Assembly (NCBI RefSeq): GCF_033568475.1
Contig: NC_133123.1
Location: forward strand, 140,136,062-140,200,061
DNA: 64,000 nucleotides
Origin: Henckelia pumila
Lineage: Eukaryota; Streptophyta; Magnoliopsida; Lamiales; Gesneriaceae
Direction of reading: 5' to 3'
Of this stretch, positions 36,826 through 50,716 are shown piece by piece. The notes under the pieces are model-generated. The model worked only from the letters and a program-made list of their open reading frames with translations. It was not told the DNA's origin and searched no databases. The first letter of the stretch is position 1. Every line of letters begins with the position of its first letter. The position numbers and the translations under genes were made by a program.

Positions 36826-39273
36826 TTACTCCTGCTTTTCCAATTCCCCCATTCTCTCTATGATTGCCTGAAGAATAAAGGGAAAGAGAAATTAGTTGCT
36901 ATGTTCACAGATAATCTCAATCCCAAGAAATATTGTTTGGCAAAGCACAAACCATTATACAATTCGCGAGAGCATGTTTACCATTGTATTTAAGTACTTG
37001 TTTGTTTGGCTAGGGCAGTAGTTTCTATGACTGATTTGGAAGGCCCTTCGCCTTCTTTCATTTCTGATGTAATCTTGTTGGACTCAGTTTAATGAATTTC
37101 CTTTATCTTAAAAAAGAAAAAATACTTGTGCCTACTATGATTCATCTTATTATATAAAATCATGATGAGGGAAACAAAAATAACAATATTGCCCAAAACC
37201 AATTTTGAGTATTGGTTTAGGTAAAGTTTCCCCTTCGCCTTCTTTCATTTCTGATGTAATCTTGTTGGACTCGGTTTAATGAATTTCTTTTATCTTCAAA
37301 AAAATAAAAAGTAATTGCGCCTACTATGATTCATCTTATATAAAATCATGATGAGAGAAACAAATAACAATATTGCCCAAAACCATTTTAAAGCATTGGT
37401 TTAGGTAACACTGGGGGGGGGGGGGGGGGGGGGGGTGGGTGTGGTTGTTTATGTATTGTTCTTTAATCTACATCAATGAAGATATCAACATGTTCTCCAA
37501 CTTTTAAAAGGTAAAGGGAAATTTTTTACCTTCTTGCTTGTTTCTTGGAGTTCCCCAGCGAGAATGAACTCGTCTAATATGAGGTAAACCTTTAAAAAAA
37601 CATGACAACAAATCATCAGGTCATGCATACACAAATGTCAAATCATTATAGAAGTGATTTTCCTGAGTGATTCTCGGTTAGTCTTTCCCAGGTTTAAAAA
37701 TGCAATCATTTTGAAACAAGTAGAAACAGTAGGCAGATACACACAAAAGCTGGATACTGAAACTAGATATAATAGCTGAACATGACTTGAACTTTTATCA
37801 CCAGTTAGCATCATCGATCTAGAGTGCCAACAACCAACATCCTGTATAAAGATAACGCAATTTACAAACGAAATATAACAATTCTACATGGCTTGGGACA
37901 TTAAAGATGTACACAGCGAGAAGATATACAAAGGAAAGGCACTGATGGGGTAGCTCCCAGTGATTCAAAATAGAAGCGATTTAAGTGAGCTAACACTGGG
38001 ATATAATAGTTCTAGGTCATAAAAGATTGGTTGGGATTAAATATCAGTGATTTTGAGAAAATAAGCCTAAGTTGATCCTGAGCTAAAAGTCAGCACATAC
38101 AACTAGCCTGCATCCCAACCAGTAAAGGAAGCAGCAAAAAATTTGAAAGAAACAAACACATAACTTGCACTGACGGTACTTACGAACAAAGCAGTCACAT
38201 ACAATAAGGGCTCATGCATGTGTTTTTAATCCGCTTTTAAACAAGTACATGTTAGAAACATAGGGGAGCTTTCAAGTTATATAAAATCAAGAAGTGAAGC
38301 ATACCTTGTGGAAATTAAATACCAGATCCAGCTCGCAAACATTGCTGAAAAAATGATCAAGTATCTCCACAAATAAGTGAATGCACTCCAAGTAAGCTAG
38401 CTCATTGTCGGTCATATCCACACACAATGAGAAAAATAATCCAGCATATCGTCTGTAGATAACCTTGTGGGTTCGGAACTGCGAGAAAAAATATGTCGAT
38501 AGTGTATCATCATGTGTTGTGATGCAGAGAAGAAGACAACCAAAACAATGCAAATAAAAGTATTGGAATGAAAAGCCATCCAGAAATCATTCAAACAACT
38601 TGATCTCATGCATGCTCTATTTCGGGAATAAGTTAGTGTCTGGGATTGCTTCCAAACGTTCAAAAGCAAGCACTTATTGGAAGCAATCCCAAATAATACC
38701 TGAACAACAGGACAACTGAATCAAAGCCCGTAAGCAGCTAAAAAAGGATAAATAACTCGGTAGCAATCCCAAACAATAGCTAAACAACAGGACAACAGAA
38801 TCAAGGCCCGTTACAAGTTAAAAAGGATAAATAACTAGGAAGCAATCCCAAACAACAGGACAACAGAATCAAAGCCCGTAATCAGCTAAAAAAGGATAAA
38901 CAACAATTGCAGAAATTGCTCACCTCCACAAAATTGGTATATTTGGGATCTCTATTGACAACCAATCGATGAACCTGCAATGCACAATGGGCACGGATTC
39001 AAGGATTTCGAAACTTGTGTCAGAAATTCGATATGCAGCCATAAAAGAATTACCTCGTATTCGACCTTATGCTTCTCGGATTCCTCGAGAGGTATGTAAT
39101 ATTTGGCCAGTCGAGTTTTTCCTTGCCTGTTCTGTAATAGCAGGAATCGGATCTGCAACATTCAATAGAAAAGACAACAAATTTCACAAAAGTGGACCCA
39201 AATTAGCAAACTTGAAACACGAAATCTGCAGAAATACAATAAAGCCGCTGATGCAAAAATAATGCAGTACCAT
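36826..39273 (-). CDS. AP2S: AP-2 complex subunit sigma (clathrin adaptor small chain)
   Basis: Six coding exons, 39273-39271, 39152-39054, 38974-38924, 38478-38305, 37589-37530 and 36867-36826, give exactly 142 aa, the standard AP2S length. The protein is the small chain of the AP-2 adaptor for clathrin-mediated endocytosis at the plasma membrane. The sequence is nearly the family consensus: [40 protein letters not shown], then [20 protein letters not shown] and ending [13 protein letters not shown]. The first coding exon holds only the ATG, followed at once by GT, and the Met is joined to IRF of the next exon. Introns 3 and 5 contain tandem repeats. Confidence 0.96.
37044..37435. repeat. 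Tandem duplication of about 186 bp plus G-run in AP2S intron
   Basis: A unit starting CCCTTCGCCTTCTTTCATTT and ending ATTGGTTTAGGTAA occurs at about 37044-37229 and again at about 37231-37411, followed directly by an uninterrupted run of 23 G (37413-37435). The unit starts with sequence like a retroposed 3' end (GTTTAATGAATTTCNTTTATC plus A-rich tail), so it may derive from a LINE or SINE tail. Confidence 0.75.
38641..38905. repeat. Three tandem units plus hairpin in AP2S intron
   Basis: Units starting GCAATCCCAAA at 38683, 38763 and 38842 share AACAACAGGACAAC, GAATCAA and GCCCGT blocks and AAAAGGATAAA ends, with a length of about 65-80 bp. Just before them TGGGATTGCTTCCAA (from 38641) forms an inverted repeat with TTGGAAGCAATCCCA (to 38691). 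Confidence 0.8.
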
Positions 39274-40175
39274 TTCGAGAATGATTGAGCCCTCCAGATC
39301 GCAATGGAAAATTTTAGCAGAAGCAAAGAAAAACAAAAGTCCAAGAGACTCAACTCAATTTTCTTTTCGCACCCACCCCCCTGGGAATAATATTTATCTT
39401 TATATTTATTTCTTAAAAATTAACAACTTTTATTTAATTTTTAAAAAAAAATTTACTGTATTCTTTATTATTGTTGTTATCATATTATTACTACGAAGCC
39501 CAGCAAGCGATGCTGATTTCTCATGATAATTTCATCTTATTTTTATAGGCATTAACCAATGACGTAATTAAAGGTGAAGAACTAAACAAACGGCCAATTA
39601 TATTTTTTTTAAAAAAAATAAACAATCTAGATTTTTTTCTTTTCTGTCATTTTAATTTTAAAGAAAAAGATTTCACAAGCAGCATTTCATGCAATCTAAT
39701 TATTCGCACAAATTTATAAAAACTATAATAATTATGATATCACATATAGATATAACAATTCAAATACTAATAATATTTATAAAAAAAAAATTTCTAAAAT
39801 TCATATTATAATGATATAATTAATAATAGCATTATAAAAATAATAATTTAAAACAAAATCGTTTATGAAATAATTATATTAGAGATAAGAAATTAAAAAT
39901 ATGAGATTTTAAATAAAACAAAAGCATGTAGAGAAAATTTGGTGCATAGTTTATCAAGAATTGTTAGAAAATCTAAAATGAGAATAGATAGTCGATAGGA
40001 ATTAACAAAATTATGGTATTTTGAAAATTTCTATAATAATATTGATAACAATATTATATAACAGCAGCAACAAAACATTCATCTAAATATATTAACAACA
40101 ATGAGAGTAATAGTTTGTTGATTTCAAAACATATATTCATACTCATTCAATAGACAAAACATTTTGTTCAAGAAA
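39274..40175. other. AT-rich spacer
   Basis: 5' side of AP2S, then very AT-rich sequence up to the 3' end of the hexokinase gene. No gene. Confidence 0.5.
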
Positions 40176-42723
<2,548 letters not shown>

Positions 42724-45700
42724 TAATGTCGAAATGTGGGTGAGAATCAGATCAAGAAACTATGTAGCAACTAGGAAAAATGTGAAGCTTTATGGGGTTT
42801 AAGACCCACCACCTTAATAATTTCTCGATGCTAACTCAGAAAACAGTTAACCGTACGCTGTATTTATAATCTTTTTATATACAAGATAAAAAAGATAAAT
42901 AGACTAAGAAATGAGGATTAAAGATTGAATGAACATGGGAAAGTGCGTGCTTGAAGTGTATCAAGATTTCTTGGCTTGATTTAATTTGTTGAATTATATT
43001 TATATCAGACGTGTGATTACTTTTATGGTTTGAAGATGTTAACTAACATTAATTTAAGCGGTGATTTTCAAGAAAGTATGAAATGAAATGCATCGTTAAC
43101 AATTTTGGGATTATAAATGATTAATTGGTGATAATAGCGTTGTGTTTTGTATGATTTTCTTGCGTTTTTTAATTTGTCAAATCATCTTCCGTTCTTTATT
43201 AAGTAATTTATGAGTAGTGGATAAGATGATTAAATTTTCATTATTATATATTTTTTAAATATTTAATTTTGTCGGAATATTCAATTTGATGCCGTGGGAG
43301 AACAAGAACTTCGTAAGGTGGTGACAGGTCGGGTGGAGAAGACTATGTTCAGTGTTCACCAACACACATTTGCATTGTTTCCAGTATTTTAAATTTTTAT
43401 TCTTTATTAAATTCAATAATAACACATTATATATGTATCAGTATATATTATGTTTTGGAATCATATTCAGAGAACTAATTGGGAAAATTTAACATATTTA
43501 AAATACTAAGGTACATATTAGGGGAAAAACTATTTTTTATTCGGACGAAGGATTCACAAGACACAAAGGACTGTTTGGGATAATGTTTTGTAAGTAATTG
43601 GACTGGGGACAACAATTATTGGGCCCATGTGTTATTCAAATTTGAAAGTGCGCAGATTTGAGTTTATTTAAACAAGAAATGGATCGGACTACTTTATTTT
43701 GTTTCATCCAGCCCACCATGGCGCCTATGGGGTCATCATGAGGAAAAAAAAAATTTTAAAGGAACGTGCCTCTCTGTATATTTTGTACATGTTCTTGTCG
43801 AGTTTGTGCAAGGCTGCTAATGGTGAGGAAAGTATGTTATACTTGACTTTTATACATTCAAAATCAAGTTTGCAAAGTATGTGATTGTAATTTATAACGA
43901 TATTCGGACTTAAATGATTTAAATTGATCTGAGAATGAAACTTCTATGATGTTTATTTTATTTTATAACGTGAGAACTCGGAGCCGTAATCTTTCAGTGC
44001 GCCTTGGATAAACTAAACTCCGAACTAACACAATAGTTTGTAAACCACACTATTCAGGTGATAAATCGAACTGCATAAGTTCTGTGTAACATGCTAGTTA
44101 AGTGTTGGTATGGATAATCAAAAACTTGACCAGTAGTCAAGTGCTGAAGGCTTACTTGCTACCAACTTGAACATCCATTTGAGAGCTTTTCTGATTCTAT
44201 TTTACCTTGAAAGCTAAGGAGCGTGTAAGTAATAAGATTATAACAAGTTCAATTTCTCCACTCTTCATACTCTCTAGTTGTAAATGCAAAAATATATCAA
44301 CCCTTCATGAGATATTGTAACATTTAATCGACATTATCGAGAATCACTTCCTACTCATAACTTTAATCAGCTTTTTAAGTAATTTGAAAAATAATTTTTT
44401 GTATCGTATTTCGATTAATCGGGAAAAATCATTATTTTCTTTTAAAGGAAATTTTTTTTGACCCGATGAAAAGAACAAAATATTCAGTCCGAAGTAAGAA
44501 AAATTAATATAATACTCAGATCGATCGATTGTTTGTTTTATATCAATAATTAATTATATCAATGCAAAGGTAATTAATTAATATATTATATATACGTCCA
44601 AAGTAAAGTAATCATAATGACAAAGCCACTAAAGGTCAACGCCTTGCTAACGAATCTTAGTTACAACTAATTCAAGTGAAGATTAGCCTAGGCCAATCCA
44701 ATGCAGGACATGAGATCAAATTAATTATTTTTTTTCTATATAATTTTATATTTAATCTAACACTCAATTATTTTTTATTTCGAGTCTTTTAAAATCATTT
44801 CATTGCTCCCGTGTTAATTAGCTGGACGAAAAATTATAAAAAGTTAGTAACTGTATTAATCATAATCAAACAATTGTTTTTCATCTCTAGATTGTAGGAG
44901 CTAGCAAATAATTCAACGTTACCATATCATATACTACGTACACAAGATAATAATTAGTTCAACATCTTAATTAATTATATTATATACTTGTGCATTGTAT
45001 AATTATTAGCAATTAATGGGTCCAATTAAAGACAAGGAAAAATATATATATTACACAACATGTAAACATATTTTATTTGATCTTGTGTGTGTATGCAATG
45101 ATGTCAGGACTTGGATAAATGCATGCATGAGCTGAGGCCAGCAAGAATCAAGATTCGTTTGTGTAATATAATTAACTTCCGTACAATTTTTGGTGACTGA
45201 ATTGAGATTTGAGTCTTTTTTTTTTTTTTTCTTTTTAATTTCAACGTGATTTGATATGTCGAACTCCAACTTGGTTAATTATGTATGTGTTGCAACATAT
45301 GAAACTTTTCAAAATAGTTAATTGTTATATTACCTGAAATTGATGTTTGATAGTATTGAAATCACAAGAAATTTATGGAGACCGATACAGTAAAAATAAT
45401 GGTCTAATAAAGTAAACTAATAATTTATGATTTAATGTTTTAAGATAGATCAAATTAATTGTCTGAGACACAGTATCCCACTGGATACTGTGTAAAGAAG
45501 AAAGAAGAGACCCACAGCAAGGGCAATAAATGTAATTGCAGATTGACCTGATCAATTTCACCCACTGCCAGCCCATCAATTAAATATGAAGAGTACCCCT
45601 CCATTTTTTTTTTTTTTTTTTTAAATCTTGCATTTGAAAATTTTACTATATATAGTATATGGTAAATGTGGAGGACTGGAGGTTGGAACTTTTGAAATAG

Positions 45701-45787
45701 TTTGGTACAATTATTATTATATATAAAATTATCAATTTGTAATAATAGACGACTGTGTTAATCAGAAGTGCAGCTATAACATTTGAG
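42724..45787. other. Long AT-rich spacer
   Basis: Includes the HXK promoter side. About 43690-43890 has a short open frame without recognisable content. Poly-T (45217-45230 and 45607-45622) and TA-rich runs occur. No gene or complete repeat identified. Confidence 0.45.
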
Positions 45788-46183
45788 TCAGGACACCGTT
45801 TTTTTCACCATATTACTAATACATGTATAACGCATCTCATTCTATCTCACGTTTTTTTTCATCATATTATTTATCTATATATTAACTATTTATTTTAAAT
45901 TAATCAAATCATTAATTATTTATCTCACATCAATCAAATCATTGAATTCAAATTATTATATTAGCCCTTATAAATAATATAATTTTTATTTTATTTATTG
46001 TTAAAAGAATAAAATTCTCATTTAAAATTTTTATATAAAATTTAATCAATCAAATCAAATAAATCATAATCTATCAATCAAATCTAATACTATTTTAACT
46101 ATCATTTCTTATTTATTTTTTATTACATTATATTACTTATCTATATATTACTTATACCATACCTCAAACCAAACGGTACCTAA
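45788..46183. mobile_element. Harbinger/Tourist-like MITE, copy 1
   Basis: About 390 bp (45791-46180) aligned by eye over its whole length with the element in the TRM6 intron: shared TGTATAACNNATCT, ATATTATTTATCTA, ATCAATCAAATCATTGAATT and AACTATCATTTNT words in the same order. The ends are GGACACCGTTT and, reverse-complemented, GGTACCGTTTG, with TCA and TAA outside them. It is more diverged at the tips than copy 2. Confidence 0.7.
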
Positions 46184-46445
46184 CTAGATAACAATAACGT
46201 GCAAATCTTTTGTGACAAGAAGCAAACTCTTGCATGCCGACCTATTTTACTAACTCGAGCACCTCGTGATGATACAATTAATAACTTTTTTAAAAACATA
46301 ACCTGGTTGATTTTTGACCAAAAACAAGTCTGATATTAAGATTTTACATGGAAATATATTACAAGTTAAGCAATTTGGTTACCATAAGGTATACCATACC
46401 AGCTATATTAAGTTACAATTCAACACACAAAATTAAGGTGCATGC

Positions 46446-48101
46446 TTAGGAGTCGAGTGCTTTATAAATCACCACAAAACAAGACAAAATTGCCCTTGGA
46501 TTAAACACATGCAGCTCCTCGAGATTCGAGTACATCCCGCCGTTGCCGGCTACAGAATCACAGGAGCCGGCAGCCACCGACGTTGCCCCATCCTCGTCAA
46601 GCGCCGCATCCTCCGCCACGCGCTTCACCCTCCCCGCGATCACACGACACACCAGCATCGCGCGGCGCGTGCCGGAGCCGCCGAGACCGTCGTGAGCCCT
46701 GCCGCTGCTCGCCGTGGTGCGGACGCCACCGACCTTGTTCCCTTGGAACCCATGTCGGACAATGGTACAGACCCCGCAACCTGGAATGGAGCCGCACAAG
46801 CTGGACGAGCCACGCGCGCCGAGCGAGCACGTGATCGTGGCACAGTGGAAACGCAGCAGCTCGTTTCCATCGGCGGCGCACCTGGCGTTTTTCTTGGAGG
46901 TGTTGGTGGCGCGTGTCTTCACCGTATCCCTGTAGTCTTCGAACCGTTGGATCGTACGTTTCGTGTTGTGGACCTTTAATATCCGTTCGATCTTGAAGAT
47001 AGGATTGTTCTTTTTAAGCCAGCTGGATTTGAATATTATCTCCACTATGTTGCGGCTCGAATCATCTGGCCCGAGCTCGGACACTGTAAAAACACACATA
47101 ATTATATCTGTAACAAACCAAGAATTATATGCAAATTAATTAAACCATATATTATACAGTTCCGATATTGCCAATTGCAGACCAAGCAAATAATTTAAGA
47201 AACAAGATTTAAAAAGTAGAATGCATGCATCACAATATCGTACGTTTCTCATACATATATATTACCGAGATCCCTCATCTTAAATATATATATTCCAAGG
47301 ATAAAATGCATTTACGTACCCATGAGATCATATATATCAAAGTACATACATACATACATAATTGAAGAAAACGAAAATTAGTTAAAGGATATTCTCTGAT
47401 AATATTGAATTGCATCAAAATATATTACATGGAAAGGAAAAGGGTACTAAAAGATGATGACTCACCCGCATGCCTGATGGCTTGGTGATGTTCCAAACTC
47501 TCAATTTTTGGGAAGACTTCCCCACATTCAGAGCAAGCACATATTGTTGTCCTTGCCAATGGGTACCTGTGGATATGTTGGATCAGAGTTTTAATAGTTC
47601 TACATTTGAGTTTCGATCAATATAATATATTTCTTATAATAACCTGCTAGGGTCAACGGAGTGACACTCATAGCACCCGGAGAGCTTCCTCAACTGCATG
47701 CCTCTGCCCGCAGCACCGCAGCCTCCGCCGGATCTGACCGACCCATGTCCAGCAGTACTTTTCTTGCTCATAGACCTGATTTCGGAGCTGCCCTCCGGAG
47801 AGTGATCAGATCGGTGCGCCACCCTGGTGTTGCCGTGTACAACATCCCTGAAAGTGCAAGTGGAGCTGCAGTAGGAGTAAATTGGATTATTAACGGCGCC
47901 GGCGTTAGTATTGTTCCTGGAGGGATCGTGGATTAATTTGGAATCCTGGATTTGCTTGCAGGTGAGCAGGTTCTTGATTTGGTCCCATGAAGAAGCTGGG
48001 GGGACGTGGTTGCTTATTATTTGTTGTATTTTCTTGGCCTTTGTGGGTCGTTGGTGCTTTTTTTTGGATTCAGGTTCCGGTATGGAACTGAGGACTGCCA
48101 T
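46446..48101 (-). CDS. C2H2-type zinc-finger protein (plant AT1G75710-like)
   Basis: Three exons, 48101-47644, 47566-47466 and 47083-46446, give 398 aa. The start MAVLSS was chosen over an upstream in-frame Met (48188) because the intervening residues look like leader. The N-terminal half is basic and Ser-rich (ESKKKHQRPTKAKK). Exon 2 carries a single finger CSECGEVFPKIESLEHHQAI followed by RH. The C-terminal half has ERILKVHNTKRTIQRFEDYR, DGNELLRFHCATITCSLG, SSLCGSIPGCGVCTIVRHGF and further Cys/His residues; I recall this layout from plant C2H2-like proteins related to AT1G75710. Molecular role unknown; nuclear location is inferred. Exon 3 is GC-rich, which makes long antisense open frames. 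Confidence 0.85.
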
Positions 48102-50086
48102 GAAAATAAGTGAGAGGAATTTGGAAGAGAAATTAAAGGGTGCTTCAATATGGCAATGAATTGTTAATTTCTCTCTTTCATGGAACAAAAAAGTTGAAAC
48201 ACACGCACATTTAATAATAAGTGAGATGAGATATGGTCTTCAAATTTTTTTTTTTTTAATAAAATAATTGAAGTGGAAAGTTTTAGTTTAGTGGGAATGA
48301 CCAAATTAAAATAGCATGGCCCATGGGTCAAACATTCAAATTTAAGAATATAAAATATTTTTCCATTTTTAATTTTATATTGTAATTTTATAAATTTAAT
48401 GCCTTTAAAATGACAATATAACCTATCTTAATAAGGATATTATTCTAACAAGAGATCTAACGATCAATGATTTATCATGTATATAAGTACCGTATAAATA
48501 TTTATCATGGTTAATGAGATTCTGACATTTTGAAATACCACAGATTATATTCGGGTTACACCCCGTGCATTTGCCACGTTGCCCTAAAATTAATTAAAAT
48601 TTTCATGTGATAATTAATTGCAGGGCGGCTAACATGACATGTATGTGGGCATGAGCGCTTAGATATACTTTCCACTTGGAGTTTAATGCATAATAATTTT
48701 CATTCAGAATTAAAGTTTAAAGTTGATAAGGCACAATTAATTAAATTAAATTAAATTAAATTAAATTAAACCCTCATACAAAAATGAATAAAAATTCTCA
48801 GTCACCACTTGACAGAGTCAGAATACTAGTTAATTATAAATTTAGCGTATATGTATGTATTGACTGCCTCTCACATGATGCAGTTGGGTTGGCCACTTTC
48901 TATGCATGCATGTAAGATATTTTAATTTGATATTGCTTTTAAAAAAAAGGTCTCATATTTTTTAGGCAAGCTGGATGCATGTTTCGTGATTAATTTTTTT
49001 TATACGATCGATATATTTGAGATATATAAAAATGATTTGAATGCGAAATTTTGATTTAATAATCCTGCCATCAACCAATAATTAGTTGCCCAACCTTTTG
49101 CATGAGATGGAAGTCGCTAATTCTTTAATTAATAAGGTTTTCAATTGTTTTAATTAAATTTCTCGAGGTGGTTCTCCAATCGCCTTCTTATTCTAACCTA
49201 AATTATTAATTTGATTGAGACTGAAAACTAATTAATCAAATATTTGCTTTGAGTTCGAGTAAATTAGCTATACATGCATGTATGAAATTGATTTCTGGAC
49301 ATCCGATCCGTACAAAACCCAACTGTGAAATTAAAAGCCTCGATCGAACAAAAGCAATAAATAAAAAAGATTTGAAATATTAATTCAAGATCTTGTGATG
49401 ATGATGACATGTTGGGTACGTTTGCATGTGAAATAGTCACGATGGCTAGTGGCCCTATTGATCACAAACTAGTTGCCAATTGTTCCTTCTTCAGACTTCA
49501 ACCATAATCTCCTTTACTGGGTTTCTTTCACATTTTTGGAAGCTATCGATTGTTCATATTCACGCATTAATAGATACCAGACGGGATGGATATTCTAATT
49601 CTATCATGGCCTTCTCGTATATATAGTTGTCTTTTGCATCTTAATTCGTGACATTTTGTCATTACAAAAATAATTGATTCTCACACACACACACACACAA
49701 ACACATATTCATCTTATTTCATTATTCCTCTCGGTGAACTTGGAATTAACACAATCACTTTTGCACAGTACTCATATATAGTCACTAAAATTGGAGGGTC
49801 TTTATCCAAGATTTGAATCTAATTCGAGCCTAAAGTTTCAAGTTCAGACTTCAGAGTGCACCCGAAATCAAACAAAGAGTATTGGAAGGAATCAGGATGG
49901 TGTTTCATCGTAGTCACTCCAATTAATACTAGCCGGAAAATAACTGAAGAGAGGAGCTAGCTGGTACCCCTCCAAATGAAAGTAAATAAAATGCAAAAGA
50001 AATCAGCAAACACGATGTTTGTAACAAGAAATGTAAGGGTTTAACTTATTGAGGTTGAGTTTCGTATTTTGGAAGCTAACGTGGCT
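48102..50086. other. AT-rich spacer with microsatellites
   Basis: No gene. An ATTAA pentamer run (about 48738-48770) and an AC run (about 49681-49701) are the only clear repeats. Confidence 0.5.
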
Positions 50087-50716
50087 TGTTATCAAAAGTA
50101 TCACGAACAACCTCAGTACGCAATCAACGGCACAAAAACAGCGAGCCGAGAGTTTAACTCTCTATCTTTAAGACAGATTTGCCCCGCCTAGGTGTTTACG
50201 GGTTTAGCGCAAAATGTCTCCCAAGATAGAACGCTGACAGCTTTGAGTAGTAACACTACAAACTCAAAGAACTTCGAACACAAAGTGTTTTGAAGAAACT
50301 TTTTAACGAAAAAAAATGAGAGAGATCAGAACTCTCTATGCAAGACAAGAGAAGAAAAGAATGAGTGAATTGGTGAGAATGAATGCAAGTGGGGCTGTCT
50401 ATTTATAGACGTTGGACAATTGCATGCGGACGGATGTATCAGTTGGATGCACACTCAGCCGAGGATTGCGTACTGAGGCGGACGGACGGACGGATGGCGG
50501 CGGCGGCGGCGCGCGTGTGGCTAATGGTTCGAACCTAGCCTAGACTAGGTTCGCTCCCCTTAACAAACATGGGTACCCCTTGGGGCCCCAACCCATTGTC
50601 TCAATTTAGGCTATATATTTAGACATATATTCCCACATTTTACTAATGTGGGACAATGAGCATTTATCTTATTCACCACCAATTTCCCAACATTTGTTCA
50701 AACAAATTTTCCAACA
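50087..50716 (-). repeat. 3' LTR of the copia element
   Basis: 630 bp with TG...CA tips (TGTTATCAAAAGT... to ...TTCCAACA on the plus strand). Near-identical to the LTR at 55226-55996 apart from scattered differences and one large length difference in the middle. Confidence 0.93.

Noticed and set aside
43699-43884. Short open frame in the long spacer
   Set aside because: No recognisable content and AT-rich surroundings.
46509-46979. GC-rich plus-strand open frames inside the C2H2 gene
   Set aside because: They arise from the high GC content of exon 3 of the minus-strand gene; composition is Arg/Ala/Pro-rich with no domain.
50460-50520. CGG-repeat GC-rich patch as a possible CpG island or promoter of a host gene
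   Set aside because: It lies inside the copia LTR and has a matching region in the partner LTR.
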